A program made the translations under genes and the position numbers. From NCBI RefSeq assembly GCF_002878395.1, contig NW_025861626.1, positions 49,287 through 113,286 on the forward strand: DNA of 64,000 bases, given 5' to 3'. This document shows, piece after piece, positions 1-11,300 of the stretch. The stretch's first letter is position 1; every line of letters starts with the position of its first letter. Source of the DNA: Capsicum annuum. Taxonomy: Eukaryota > Streptophyta > Magnoliopsida > Solanales > Solanaceae. Under the pieces are notes generated by a model. The model was not told where the DNA came from and did no database searches. It saw only the letters and a list, made by a program, of their open reading frames with translations.

Positions 1-779
1 ACAAACACTGCAATATCTTTCTTCGTACTATTCCACCAATAGATTTCTTGTAAGTCACTATACATATTAGTGGTTCTTAGATGAACAAAGTACCACACAT
101 CATGCATTTACGCTATATTTGATTGTTTAAAACTATCAACAAACAAAACACATAACCTACCTTGACAATGAAGCACACCATCTCCCTCTTGGGAGAAAAC
201 CTTCACCTTTTGTTCTCTAATTGCCTCTTTCAACTTAACCAGACTGGGATCCCTATCTTGCTTTTCTTTCACTTCGGTAACCAATGAAGATTCAAATCTA
301 CTGTTAACCCATATACTACCATCAGATGAATCAACCAATTGAACACCTAATCTAGCAAGCTGATGAACCTCAAGGACAAACTTTTTCTTATCATTTTCGA
401 CATGGGCAGCACTACCTCTATCTGCCACTATATTGCCCTTTTCTTGGTTATACAACACACTCATATCAAAATCTTTTAAAAACTAAGGCCACCTTCTTTG
501 ATAGAGATTCACATCTTTCTAAGTGAATATGTATTGTAAACTCTTATGATCCATCAACATAATAACATGGACCCCATAAAGATGATGCCTCCAAATATTC
601 AAGGCAAGAAAAACTACTGCAAACTTAAGATCATAGGTAGGATAATTCATTTCATGGGGTTTAAGCTGTCTAGAAGAGTAGGCTATGACCTTGCCTCTCT
701 GTATAAAAACAAAACCAAGATAAACACTGGAAGAATCATAATTAACTATAAATCCAACTAAACCATCTGGCAAAGTCAA
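1..779 (-). pseudogene. Element A RNase H and start of integrase zinc domain (broken pol)
   Basis: Read on the minus strand, 480-779 holds an RNase H domain: the region around YDSSSVYLG, the [14 protein letters not shown] stretch, [10 protein letters not shown] and MDHKSLQY are all typical. The first Asp and the Asp of DHKSLQ are kept. The acidic residue of the HDLEL motif reads as Lys (YDLKF). At 108-464 follow the end of RNase H (NIVAD, where the usual ALSR has become RGSAAH) and the linker to integrase. At 1-107 the beginning of the integrase HHCC zinc domain is visible (EIYWWN-like). A frame change separates 464 and 519. This is not a functional gene. Confidence 0.88.
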
Positions 780-1501
780 GACTGGGGTGGAAATAAGTCG
801 AGTCTTGAACTCCTCAAGACTCTTCTCTCAGTAATCTGACTACTAAAATTTGACTTTCTTTTGAGTCAATCGAGGAATAGGGTAAGCAATAGAAGAAAAA
901 CTTCATAAAACCATCTGTAATACCCAACCAAACCCAAGAAACTCCTGATGTCATATGGAGAGATGGTTCTAGGCCAGTTTCTCACTGCTTTGGTCTTTTG
1001 AGGGCCAATTGGGATGCCATCACCAGAAACTATATGGCTAAGAAAAGCAACGGATCTTAGCCAAAATTCAAACTTACTGAATTTAGCGAATAACTTATGA
1101 TCTCTAAGGGTCTGCAACACAAGCTCAGATGATTTACATGATCATTCTCATGATAGGAATAAACAAGGGTATCATCAATAAATATTATGAAAAACATATC
1201 AAAGTACTGCTTGAACACCCTATTCGTCAAATCCATAAAAGCTGCAGGGGAATTTGTTAGTTTGAAGTACATAACTAGGAATTCAAAGTTACCATACCCA
1301 GTTTTAACGGCTGTCTTTGTGATGTCACATTCTATTACTATAAGTTTATGATAGCCAAATTTCGGGTCTATCTTAGAGAAATAACTGGCACCCTAAAGTT
1401 GGCCGAACAACTTATCAGTTCTGGGGAAAGGATACTTATTCTTGATTATGACTTTATTGAAGTGATGGTAGTCGATGCATATTCTAATAGAACCATCTTT
1501 C
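780..1501 (-). pseudogene. Element A reverse transcriptase, C-terminal two thirds (cut by B)
   Basis: The minus strand encodes the RT palm and thumb. The catalytic box reads FIDD in the 1057-1272 frame, after the usual [22 protein letters not shown] context. The thumb and connection ([27 protein letters not shown]) are in the overlapping 866-1120 frame, so a frameshift lies near 1100. The finger motif around IDYHHFNKV is at 1440-1490. The frame ends at the CTTTC target site of element B. RT would copy the element RNA into DNA in a virus-like particle, but this copy is split and frameshifted. Confidence 0.88.
1497..1501. repeat. Target-site duplication of B, left copy
   Basis: CTTTC, directly before the TA(TG)TCA end of B's 3' LTR. 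The same five bases follow B's 5' LTR at 10523-10527. Confidence 0.93.
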
Positions 1502-3557
1502 TATCATGACCCAAACCAGGTCCTGGCCGTGACGAGCATTTCACACCATGGAGGCCCAAGACACCCCTATCTGTCTGGTAATCATACACCTAATTCGTAT
1601 GATCAAAGTAATGCAGAAGAAAAACAATAATTTGAAAACATGGTCATAAATATGAAAAGAAACAATAATGGGAAAATAAGGTTCCCCCAACATCAATCAA
1701 TCTCTAAAAAACTGTCTGCGAAAATCCCTAATAAATGACTGAGTCAAGTAACTTTATATAACCCGGGACAAGGCCCCCAGTACACCCCAAAACTAAATAT
1801 AAGATAAAAGGACTGCAGGACATAAAACCTTCCAAAATATAGAAGGCTTAGCACTTGTCTCTGCAACTCTGTTTGAATGATCAACTGATTCTCTTGACCC
1901 CAGACTGGACCTCTGAACCTGAGAGGTTGGAGAGAGGAGGGGGTTAACACAAAAGTACTAACAAGTAGAGATATCAAAACAAAACATAATATTTTTGCAA
2001 AATATAGTTAAGATCCATTATAAAGCAATTTCATATCAAATCATTTGAAAACACATGGGCATAATGCAATAGTTTCTCAACAATAATAAAATGCAACTGA
2101 GCTAGGTGGAATACCCTACATAATTTACACCAACTGTCCATCCTCGGTTGCCATCGAGGTTACAGTATAAGTGAGGGAGAGACACACAAGACGATGAAGC
2201 ACGGTGTCTCAACCCAATGTTAGTGCCCAAGATCACTTAGCCAGGTCTCCTACCTATAATCACAATTTGGAAATAACGTAAAGTCAAGTACTCAAGATCA
2301 CTTAGCCGGGTACAAAATTTCCGTGTCGGCAAACACGGTTTCCATCGATGAGCCCTTACACTCACGCACCTTCTTTGGGCATCCACCTATCTCATGTAAA
2401 ATCAATCCATTCAAATTTCATCTGATTCAATCACATATCATATTCTGTAGGGCATCATCATACCTGACTTGCAAGCCATTAATATCACATTATTCTTCTT
2501 ATTTAACCATTGTATTCAACATGAATAACCTTCTTGCTTTCAAGTCAAAATCATATCAGTTCTCAAGACATCTTATGTCATGCTCTTCCAAATGTTTTCA
2601 AACAATTTACATCATATGAACATTTAAAACAAATTCACATAAAGAGAGGAAACTTTATATCATTCATGCTCTCAAGTTAACATCTTTTTAGAATACATAC
2701 ATATACATATATCATATAGCAAATCACTTTGGGAGTAGGCCTAAGGGCCAAATCAATATCATAAAATGCTTAAAACATAATCATATTCGTAATTTCAAAA
2801 CCCCATTTGAAAACATGAATTTTTAAAGCCCATGAAATTTTTGAGATAACCCCACAAACGTCGATTTCTCGAACCGATTGAATTTTGTGTTGCTTGGGTT
2901 TTTCTTTTGAAACCCTAAGGAGAATCCTTGAGCACTTTTGATGAATGAATGTATATTTTGGGGTTCTTGGAACTGAATTTCGTGTTTTAGGGCTAAGTAA
3001 GGGTGGAAATGGACCATTTTACCCCAAAAAAGGAGTGTTTAAGTCACTTGAATTCTTTACATGGGCACCGCCCATCCCATCGCCTATGTTCACATAGGAG
3101 CCGCCTAGGCTATCCCCTATGTTGAAATAGGCGCTGCCTAGGGTATCACCTATGCTTTCCAGTGGCCACGGGTGATTGATTAGGTGACGCATATCAATTT
3201 GAAAGGCCATAACTTCTTGCTTAGGTGTCGAATTTTAGCAAAATTGGTATCGTTGGAAAGGTAACTCAAAGACCTATCATTTGACACATAGTAGGCTTCC
3301 TAATTCAACACATACAGAGAGTTATGGTCAATGAAAGATGACACAATTTACATTTTCCACTAAAACTTAGTCAATCGAAATAGTTTCAACTCGTCCTTGA
3401 GTTGAAGGACCTCTATGGTCTAAATTCAAGTTTGAAAGAATTCATATGCTCCAAAAATAATTAACATGCCATATTGGAATAGGATTTTATTGCTTCGAGG
3501 TTTATCAACACATCGAAATTGTGGTCTACATTATAGCATGAAATGTGGGGCGTTATA
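1502..3557 (-). repeat. Element B 3' LTR
   Basis: This LTR of 2056 bp aligns along its length with 8618-10522. Its outer end has decayed (TATCATGACC against TGTCACGACC), consistent with two transitions. Near its U3 end (3060-3150) it holds repeated words built on ggcgc-cgcctagg-ctat-gcctatg. It also holds 182 bp (3249-3430) that are missing from the 5' LTR. The same region contains a sequence shared with the LTR of element G (a reverse match of ttggtatcgttggaaagg), so the longer form is ancestral. There is no gene here. Open frames such as 2323-2619 are chance. Confidence 0.93.
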
Positions 3558-3573
3558 TTATCCCTCCCTTAAG
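3558..3573 (-). other. Element B polypurine tract
   Basis: On the minus strand CTTAAGGGAGGGATAA abuts the 3' LTR. This is the expected position for the plus-strand DNA primer of a Ty3/gypsy element. Confidence 0.75.
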
Positions 3574-3619
3574 ATCATTCATCCCCAAATGATGATGTGG
3601 GACACAAACAGACACAATT

Positions 3620-4374
3620 TCAAGCATAATAAAGGAATAGGAAAGATAAGATAGGAATAGTACCTTCTGTCTCATCCTCCATCGAAACAAAAAAATTGCG
3701 ATATCTAATTATCATGTCATCTCCTGACTCCCAAGTTGCTTCTTCGACTTTTTGATTCCTCCACAGTACCTTTACTGAGGCTATCTCTTTGCTCCTCAGC
3801 TTTCGAACATGGCAATCTAAAATTTCAACGGGCTCTTCTTTGTAAGACAAGGAGTACTTTGATACCCTCTACTGGCAATACCAGAGAATGACCTCCAATG
3901 CATTTCTTCAACATTGATACATGGAATACTGGATGAACGAAACCCAAACTTGCAGGCAATTCTAGCTCATAAGCAATGTACCAATCTTTTTCAAAATCTA
4001 ATATGGCCCTATGTAGCGAGGGCTCAATTTACCCCTTTTTCCAAACCTCATAACTCCTTTCATAGGAGAAACCTTGAGAAATACCGAATCACCAACTTCA
4101 AACTCTATTTCTCTTCTTTGAACATCAGCATAGGACTTCTGACAACTCTGAGCAGTCTTGAGTTGTTCTCTAATGATCTTAACTTTCTCCATCACCTGAT
4201 GATCAAGATCAGGCCTATACAATTGAGTTTCACCCACTTCATACCATCCTATCGTAGACCTACATCTCCTCCCATATAAAGCCTCAAAAAGTGCCATCTT
4301 GATACTGGCATGGTAACTATTATTGTAAGCAAATTCAACCAGTTGTAGGTAATCTACCCAACTACCTTTGAAAT
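3620..4374 (-). pseudogene. Element B integrase C-terminus with chromodomain
   Basis: At 3998-4297 the minus strand reads the end of the IN core and the C-terminal DNA-binding part: FEALYGRRCRS, RQ/CQKSYADVQRREIEF, then GKRGKLSPRYIGPY, the GPY/F motif. The frame breaks after GPY, and at 3620-3850 a chromodomain follows (EEPVEILDCHVRKL, VKVLWRNQ, ATWESGDDM). Chromodomains in this position are known to steer integration to modified histones. The aromatic residues expected around VLWRN and TWE are present. The break between GPY and the chromodomain separates integrase from its tail. Confidence 0.88.
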
Positions 4375-4381
4375 TAATGAC

Positions 4382-4974
4382 TCATTCCCTCAACATATTT
4401 TTGAGGGTCTGAATGGTACGCTCAGCTTGCCCATCCGTCTGAGGGTGGAAAGCTGTGCTCAAATTCACTTGTGTACCTAAACCCTTCTGAAAAGATCTCC
4501 AGAAGTGAGATAAAAAGTACGTACCTCTATTGGATATAATGGTCACTGGTGCCCCATGGAACCGAACTATATCGTCAATGTAAATCTTTGCATAACCCTG
4601 TCCCGAATAATTAGTCCTTACAGGCAAAAAGTAGGCTGACTTTGTCAACAGATCTACAATCACGCATAAAGAATCATACTGGTTTTGGGATCTCAGAAGT
4701 CCTGTAATAAAGTACATGTTATCATCTCCTACTTCCATAAAGGCAGGGCTATCTCTTGGGAAGTACCACCTGGCCTCATGTATTCTACCTTCACTTGTTG
4801 ACAGTTCAAACACATGGACACAAAATCAGCTACATCATGTTTCATGTTATTCCATAAATACAAGGTTTTCAAATCATGGTACATCTTAGTAGAGCCTGGG
4901 TGAATGACATATCTCGAAGTGTGTGCCTCATTAAAGAGTTTTTCCCATAGTCCATCAACATCCAGAACGCACAC
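4382..4974 (-). pseudogene. Element B integrase zinc domain and catalytic core
   Basis: The HHCC zinc domain is at 4790-4974 (EAHTSRYVIHPG, SMCLNCQQ), with two His and two Cys kept. The DDE core is at 4382-4730. The first Asp is in VIVDLLTKSAYF. The second position reads Asn (IISNRGTYF, where the family has ISDRG). The Glu is in GQAERTIQ. Losing the second acidic residue should abolish strand transfer. The two parts are in different frames overlapping near 4750. The Asp-to-Asn change fits a G-to-A transition on the coding strand. Confidence 0.88.
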
Positions 4975-4980
4975 CCTACC

Positions 4981-5775
4981 CTAAAATCTTAGAATACCAT
5001 CACCACCAATTTCAAATGACATAACCTTTTGTTGGCCCACATCTTTCTTGATTTGCATCAAGATGGGATCTTCAACCTGCTTCTCCTTACCTTCAGCACC
5101 AAGGGATGACTTTGCTAACTTATGAACAATCACCCCTCCATCTTTAGAATCTAAGAGTCGCACTCCCAGATTTGCAAAGTGGTGAATATCCTTCACCATC
5201 TCTTTCTTTACTTCTTCTACATGAGAAAGGCTGCCCATAGACAACCTGCTAATGGCGTCGGCTACAACATTTTCCTTGCCAAGATGGTAATGCAGACTCA
5301 TATCATAATCTTTCAAAAGCTCCATCCAACGCCTCTTCCTGAGGTTCAATTCTTTTTGTGAGAAAACATACTGCAAACTTTTATGGTTAGTATAAACATC
5401 AACATTCACTCCATAAAGATAGTGTCTCCAGATTTTAAGTGAAAACACCTCGGCTGCTAAATCCAAGTCATGAGTGGGGTAATTTTGTTTATACACCTTT
5501 AACTGCCTAGATGTATAAGCTATTACTTTACCATGCTGCACCAATACACAACCAAGTCCTACACGGGATGCATTACAATAAACCAAAAAATCATCTACAC
5601 CCTCGAGAAGGGTCAAAATAAGAACAGTAGTTAGCTTGTCCTTCAACTTCTCAAAACTGTTTTCACACAAGTCAGACCATATAAACTCTATATTTTTCTG
5701 AGTCAGTTTAGTATGTGGAGAAGCTATGGAAGAAAAAATCTCTACGAACCTTCTGTAATACCCCACCAAACCCAA
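4981..5775 (-). pseudogene. Element B RNase H, connection and IN linker (264-codon open frame)
   Basis: The longest open frame of the element. It starts in the RT-RNase H connection ([19 protein letters not shown]) and continues through RNase H to the linker before integrase. Substitutions hit the active site: [10 protein letters not shown] has Asn where the family has Asp, HDLDLA has Asp for Glu, and YTNHKSLQY again has Asn for Asp. The last acidic residue (VADAISRLS) remains. The domain is readable but very probably inactive. The Asp-to-Asn changes fit G-to-A on the coding strand. The frame is bounded by stops on both sides. Confidence 0.88.
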
Positions 5776-6470
5776 GAAGCTCTGAATATCAGTTGGAGTC
5801 GTGGGTCTGGGCTATTTTCTCACTGCTTCAACTTTCTGGGGATCCACTCTTATCCCATAATTGGACACAATATGCCCTAGGAAGGCAATAGCAACTAACC
5901 AGAATTCACAGTTAGAAAATTTGGCATACAGCTAATGATCCTTACGGGTTTGAAGAATAATTCGAAGGTGATTGGCGTGATCCTCTTTACTCTTAGAATA
6001 GATCAGAATGTCATGAATAAATACAATGACGAACAAGTTATGAAACTGATGGAACACTCTATTCATAAGATCTATGAAGGCTACAGGGGAGCTAGTAAAC
6101 CCGAAGGACATTACTAGAAATTCGTAGTGACCATATCACGTTCAGAAGCTATCTTGGCTATGTCTGGCTCCCTAACTTTCAACTGATGATAACGCGAATG
6201 AAGGTCTATTTTTGAAAAACACTTAGCACCCTAAAGCTGGTCAAAAAGGTAGTCAATCCTAGGAAGAGGATATTTATTTTTAATCGTGACCTTATTCAAC
6301 TGGCGGTAGTCTATGCACATACGAAGGGACCCATCCTTTTTTCGTACGAAAAAGCACGGGTGAACCCCATGGGGAAACACTAGGACGAATAAAACCTTTG
6401 TCTAGGAGGTCTGCAAGTTATTCTTTTAACTCCTTTAGTTCTGCGGGAGCCATTCTATATGGCGGAATAG
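5776..6470 (-). pseudogene. Element B reverse transcriptase (stops and catalytic loss)
   Basis: RT motifs can be followed on the minus strand from the finger region near 6300-6370 (a FVRK-like stretch, then [13 protein letters not shown] codons) to the thumb near 5880. Several in-frame stops occur, for example a TAG where most relatives have Gln near 5933. The catalytic box near 6018-6030 reads FIHD rather than FIDD, so the first Asp of the pair is His. This is a decayed copy of the enzyme that makes the DNA form of the element. Confidence 0.82.
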
Positions 6471-7100
6471 AAATAGGATGAGTATCTGGCAACACAGCAA
6501 TGCCAAAATCTATCTCCCTATTGGGGGTATCCCTGGGAGATCTTCGGGAAAGACTTCTGGGAATTAATTCACTACAGGGACTGACTGAAGAGGAAGATTT
6601 TCAACTTTTGAATCTTTTTCACGATTAGATAATACTTACAATCTTTGGAGATAAGCTTTTGGGCTCTAAGATAAGAGATAAAGTGACCACTAGGTTCCAC
6701 AGAACTCCCTGCCCATACAATTGGACTCATTCGAGAAAGAAAAAGTGATCTTTCATTTTCTGCAATCAAGAATGGGATAACACGAATGGAGCCAGTCCAT
6801 CCCAAGGATGGCATCAAAATCTATCATATTAAATTCTATAAGGTCTGCTACAGTTTCTCTACTATGAATAGACATAACACAATTTCTATACACCCTTCTA
6901 GAAATAATAGAATTACCTATAGAAGTAGAAACAAAGAAGGGTTCTACAATAACTTCGGGCTCAAATCTCAAACCAACAACCACATAAGCGGTAATATAAG
7001 ATAAAGTAGATCCGGGATCAAGCAATACATAAACATCATGAGAAAATATTCATAACATACCGATGACAACATCTGGTAAAGCTTTCGCCTCCTAGCGGTT
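6471..7100 (-). pseudogene. Element B aspartic protease and PR-RT linker
   Basis: At 6753-7025 the minus strand reads the retroviral-type protease: DPGSTLSYITAY carries the catalytic Asp, and the downstream ILGMDWLHSCYPILDC flap and helix region is typical of plant gypsy proteases. The linker to RT follows at 6480-6750 ([13 protein letters not shown]). The active-site Asp-x-Gly is intact here, unlike in A and D. The enzyme would cut the Gag-Pol polyprotein. A frame change lies near 6760-6790 and the downstream linker has stops. Confidence 0.85.
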
Positions 7101-8408
7101 AGTCAAAGAATATAACCGGTTACGACTTCTCCTAGCAGCTAAAGTGGCAAACTTAGGAAGAAGAGCTGTGGAGGCGTCTTAGGACTTAGGCCCCCCTATA
7201 TTTCTTCCAGCAAAAGGACAATCTCTCTGCAGGTGACCCACTTATCCATAAGTATAGTAGTTTCTCCCCTCAAACCAGCACTTCCCTAGATGATTCCTTC
7301 CGTAAACCTTGCACATCAGATAAGTACGACATTGTTGGGCCACACTTACTTGAGACTGTGTACCTAGAACTTTGGATCCATAAGGATTCTGAAAACACTG
7401 AGTTTGTCTGTCTGTCGGTGGTCTGGGTGCTGGGGTGCTGGTTGCTGACTGTGCACTATTCCAAAACTTCTTCTTCTTTGACAACTTATTTCCCCATTTA
7501 ACACTCTGCAGCTGACTCTATTGTTGGTCCACAGATGTAGCTCTCTTAGCCTGTTTGTCTTTCTCTCTAGATTCAGCAATCTTTTTCTTCTTCTCTTCCA
7601 CCTGCTGCATATAAACGGTCAGTCGAGCAAAGTCTAACTCCTTATTCAACATAGCCCCCTGGGACTCAAGTACCAGGTTATCAGCAAGGATAGATACAAA
7701 TTTCCTTATCCAGGCTCTCATATTACTGGTCAACTCTGGTGCATAGCGGGCTAGTTTATTAAACTTTAAAGTGTACTCCTAGATACTCATACTTCTATGC
7801 TTCAGATTCATAAACTCTTCTGCTTTGGTATCCCTCAACTCCAGAGGAAAGAATCGATCAAGGAAAGCCTCCATAAATTCAACCCAAATTGTGGGCTCAG
7901 CACTCTCACCTTTTGCATCTTCCAAGTCAGCGTACCACTAATTCACAACGTCCTTGACCTGATAGGTTGCTACTTCCACCACTTCAACCTCATCCACATG
8001 CATCACCTTAAAGATCTTTTCCATCTTATCCATGAAAACCTGTGGATATTCCTCCACCTTGGTGCCAGTAAACCTAGGTGGTTTCATCTTCATGAAATGT
8101 CCAACTCTAGTAGCCTCAGAGGTAACAGATGCAGACCCAACATCTTCTAATCGTTGAGACTGGTTAGCTACCAACCGTGTCAACATATGAATAGAACATC
8201 TGAATTCTGCATTTGAAATATCTCCTTGAGTAGTTGGGGGACGGTTGACATTAGTTCGTGGAGTCTGAAGTGGACTAGTCAGGACTGGAGGGACTCTCGG
8301 AGTAGGGACAAATTCTAGAGTGTGAGCCCTGTTATAGGTCCGCATCCCATGGGTGGGACAAACCACATCTGCCTGGGCATTCTAATCGATGATACGACGT
8401 GGAGGCAT
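7101..8408 (-). pseudogene. Element B gag (nucleocapsid zinc knuckle to start codon)
   Basis: The likely start is the ATG at 8408-8406 (MPPRRI, the usual beginning of this family). A stop appears a few codons later, before NAQAD. The capsid part is readable at 7938-8366 (PPRFTGTKVEEYPQVFMDKMEKIF) and 7518-7733. A nucleocapsid knuckle lies at 7200-7320: CKVYGRNHLGKC has Tyr for the second Cys, and the next knuckle (YTYG, stop, VGHLQRDCP) has another Tyr for Cys. Gag would form the virus-like particle and bind RNA. Frame breaks and the missing cysteines make it inactive. Confidence 0.85.
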
Positions 8409-8600
8409 AACTGTGTTTCTGAAACACAAGTTATCATTGATTAGGGGACAGTTCAGACTCTGAAGCGCGAACAAATCAAAAAGAAGGGAAATATTTCCTA
8501 AATGCCTAGCAGCCTCCTGCTTATAAGTGTGGTGCACTTTACATCCATAAACAGGACTCTACCCGATGTGATTTTGCAGATACCCTAGGACCATGAAACG

Positions 8601-8613
8601 TGCTTTGATACCA
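8601..8613 (-). other. Element B primer-binding site (initiator tRNA-Met)
   Basis: The minus strand reads TGGTATCAAAGCA, close to TGGTATCAGAGCC, five bases inside the end of the 5' LTR (8618). It primes minus-strand DNA synthesis. Confidence 0.88.
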
Positions 8614-8617
8614 AGTT

Positions 8618-10522
8618 TGTCACGACCTGAACCAAGGCCTGGCCGTGACGAGCATTTCAAACCATAGAGACCCAAAACAACCCTATATGTCAGGTAATCA
8701 TGCACCTAATTTAATATGATCAAAGTAATGTGGAAGAAACACAATAATTCAGAAACATGGTCCTAAATATGAACAGAAACAATACCAGGGAAATACGGTT
8801 CCCTCAACATCAATCAACCTCTAAACAACTGTCTACAAAAATCTCTAAAAAATGATTGAGTCAAGTAACTGTATATAACCTGGGACAAGGCCCCAAGTAG
8901 ACCCCAAAACTAAATATAAGATAAAAGGACTGCAGGACATAAGACCTTCCAAAACATAGTACGCTCACCACTTGTCTCTTCAACTCTGTCTGAATAATCT
9001 ACTGATTCTCTTGACCCCTAGACTGGGCCTCTGAACCTGAGAGGTTGGAGAGAGGAGGGGGTCAGTACAAAAGCACTGGCACGCAGAGATATAAAAAAGA
9101 CATAATATTATTACAAAATATAGTTGAGAGCCATTATAATGCAATTTCATATCAAATCATTTGAAAAAACATGGGCATAATGCAATAGTTTCTCAACCAT
9201 AGTGAAATGCAACTTAGCTAGGTGAAATACCCTACATAATTTACACCAACTATCCATTCTCGATTGCCACTGAGATTAGAGTATAAGTGAGGGAGAGACA
9301 CACAAGACCACGAAGTATGGTGTCTCAACCCAACGATAGTGCCCAAGATCACTTAGCCCGGTCTTCTACCTATAATCCCAATTTGGAAATGACATAAAGT
9401 CAAGTACTCAAGATCAATTAGCCTTGTACCAAATTCCCGTGTCGCTAAACATGGTTTCCATCTATGATCCCTTATACTAACACGCCTTCTTCGGGTATCT
9501 ACCTATCTCACGTAAAATCAATGCATTCAAATTTCTTCTGATTCAATCACATATCATATTCTGTAGGGCATCGTCATACCCGACTTGCAAGCCATTAATA
9601 TCACATTATTCTTCTCATTCAACCACTGTATTCAACGTGAATAACCTTCTCGTTTTCAAGTCAAAATCATATCAATTCTCATAAAACATCATGTCATGCT
9701 CTTCAAGATGTTTTCAAACAATTTACACCATATGAATATTTAAAACAAATTCACATCAAGAGAGGAAACACCATATCATTCATGCTCTCAAGTTAACATC
9801 TTTTCGGAATACATGCATATACATATATCATATAACAAATCACTTTGGGAGTAGGCCTAAGGGCCAAATCAATATCATAAAATATTTAAAACATAATCAT
9901 ATTCAAAATTTCAAAACCCCTATTTGAAAGTATGAATTGTTAAAGCCCATGAGATTTTTGAGATAACTCCACGTACCTCGATTACAATGAATATTAGATG
10001 CTTCTTGAAGCCTACGCTGAGAGGATTCCAAATATGCAATTAGTTCTTAAAACCCCACAGTTGAATCTTGATTTGTTTGGATTTTTATTTTGAAGCCCTA
10101 AGGAGATTCCTTGAGCACTTTTGATGAATGAAGGTGTATTTTTGGGTCCTTGGGACTGAATTTCGTGTTTTAGGTCTAAGTAAGGTTGGAAAAGGATCAT
10201 TTTTCCCCAAAACAGAGTGTTTAAGTCACTTGAATTCTTTACATAGGCACCATCCATACCATCGCCTATGTTCATATTGGCACCGCCTAGGCTATCGCCT
10301 ATGTTTTCATTGGCGCCGCCTAGGCTATCGCCTATGCTTTCCAGTGGCCATGGACGATTGATTAGGCGATGCATATTATTTTGAAAGGCCATAACTTCTT
10401 GCTCAGGTGTCAGATTTTAGCAAAATTGGTTTGAAAGTTTGAATGGATTCACATGCTACATAAATAATCAACATGCCGTATTGGTATAGGATTTTATGTA
10501 GCCCAAAATGCGGGACGTTACA
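8618..10522 (-). repeat. Element B 5' LTR
   Basis: An LTR of 1905 bp with intact TGTCACG...GTTACA ends, homologous to 1502-3557. It is shorter mainly through loss of 182 bp near 10430, at a ttgaaag microhomology. U3 holds three repeats of about 36 bp (10245-10345; word cgcctatgtt, ggcgccgcctaggctat). Open frames inside it (10012-10392 minus and 10128-10361 plus) only read these repeats. No gene is seen. Confidence 0.93.
10245..10345. repeat. 36-bp GC-rich minisatellite in B U3 (5' LTR)
   Basis: Three successive copies of a unit with ccgcctaggctatcgcctatg. The 3' LTR has matching copies at 3060-3150, and element G has a related array in the opposite orientation. It lies in U3, not far from the U3 end of the LTR. 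Confidence 0.8.
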
Positions 10523-11300
10523 CTTTCTTACGCACAAACAGGACTTAAGCGCTCAATGGAGAAACACTAGGACTAATAAAACCTTAGCTTAAAGACTTTT
10601 TAACTATTCATTTCATTCCTTATGCTCAGCTAAAGGCTTTCTCCAGGGATAGGTTGGGTGTCTGAACGAGATCTATTCAAAAGTCAATTTCCCTCTCGGG
10701 AGAAACTCCGAAAAGATCTTCAGGGAACACATCTTGAAAGTCATTTACTAATGGAACTAAAAAAAGTCTCGGAGCCTCAAAGTGTAACTCTTTGATTTAG
10801 AAGAGATGGTAAATTCACCCCTTTGGATATCATCTTTCATTCTCTAAGATTGGAAACAAACTGACATTTAGGTAGTAAAGTACTACACCTCTATTCAATA
10901 ACTAGTTTATTAGGTAACTGAAACTAATTGACTCAATTTCTATAGTAAAATAAAGCATAGCATGTATGGAGACAATTCATGCCGAGAATGAGATCAAAAT
11001 CAATCATCTCCAACTCCATAAGATCAACTTAAGTGATTTTCTAAAATTCCTTGACCGGCAATTTCCGTATTCCTACCTAGCTATAATAGATTTACCCACT
11101 AGGGAAGACACTAAGAAAGGTTCTGCTAATGTTCTTTGACCAACACCAAAGTTGACAGCTATATAAGAAGTCACAAAAGAAAGTGAAGCTATAGGGTCTA
11201 ATAAAACATAAACATGAAGATGAAAGACCTGTAATTTACCCATAACAACATCAAGAGAACTTTTCTGATCTTGTAGAGTCTAGAGAGCATACAATCTATT
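10523..11300 (-). pseudogene. Element A RT N-terminus and protease remnant
   Basis: At 10523-10720 the minus strand reads the RT N-terminal region and the upstream motif VNDFQDVFPEDLFGVSPER, a hallmark of this family. At 11150-11220 the protease reads LDPIASLSFVTSYIAVN, where the Gly of Asp-x-Gly is Ile. Upstream ILG-like flap sequence lies near 10970. Many stops and small indels are present. It cannot make a protease. Confidence 0.82.

Larger units (their letters stand above)
1..1501 (-). mobile_element. Element A, left piece (Ty3/gypsy chromovirus, interrupted by B)
   Basis: This is the pol part of a minus-strand Ty3/gypsy element that enters from before the window. Its RT reading stops at 1501, where element B begins, and resumes at 10523 on the other side. 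The 5 bases before B (1497-1501, CTTTC) are repeated after it (10523-10527), and joining the flanks conceptually restores an RT finger-region order seen in element F. The integrase core, chromodomain and 3' LTR of A lie outside the window to the left. The rest of A (RT N-terminus, protease, gag, primer site, partial 5' LTR) lies at 10523-14793. Confidence 0.92.
1502..10522 (-). mobile_element. Element B, complete Ty3/gypsy chromovirus inserted in A
   Basis: A full-length 9.0 kb minus-strand element. From right to left it has a 5' LTR (8618-10522), an initiator-Met primer site (8601-8613), gag, PR, RT, RNase H, IN, a chromodomain, a purine tract (3558-3573) and a 3' LTR (1502-3557). The flanks carry an exact 5-bp duplication CTTTC (1497-1501 and 10523-10527). 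The 3' LTR terminus has decayed from TG to TA. LTRs align with scattered differences, so the insertion is not recent. Pol has several stops, and catalytic residues are lost in RT, RNase H and IN. LTR composition links it to element G. Confidence 0.95.

Noticed and set aside
2323..2619. 98-codon plus-strand frame
   Set aside because: Lies within B's 3' LTR; the homologous stretch of the other LTR does not keep it open in the same way, and no family is recognised.
10128..10361. Repeat-containing plus-strand frame with RLGYRLCF units
   Set aside because: It only reads the 36-bp U3 minisatellite of B.
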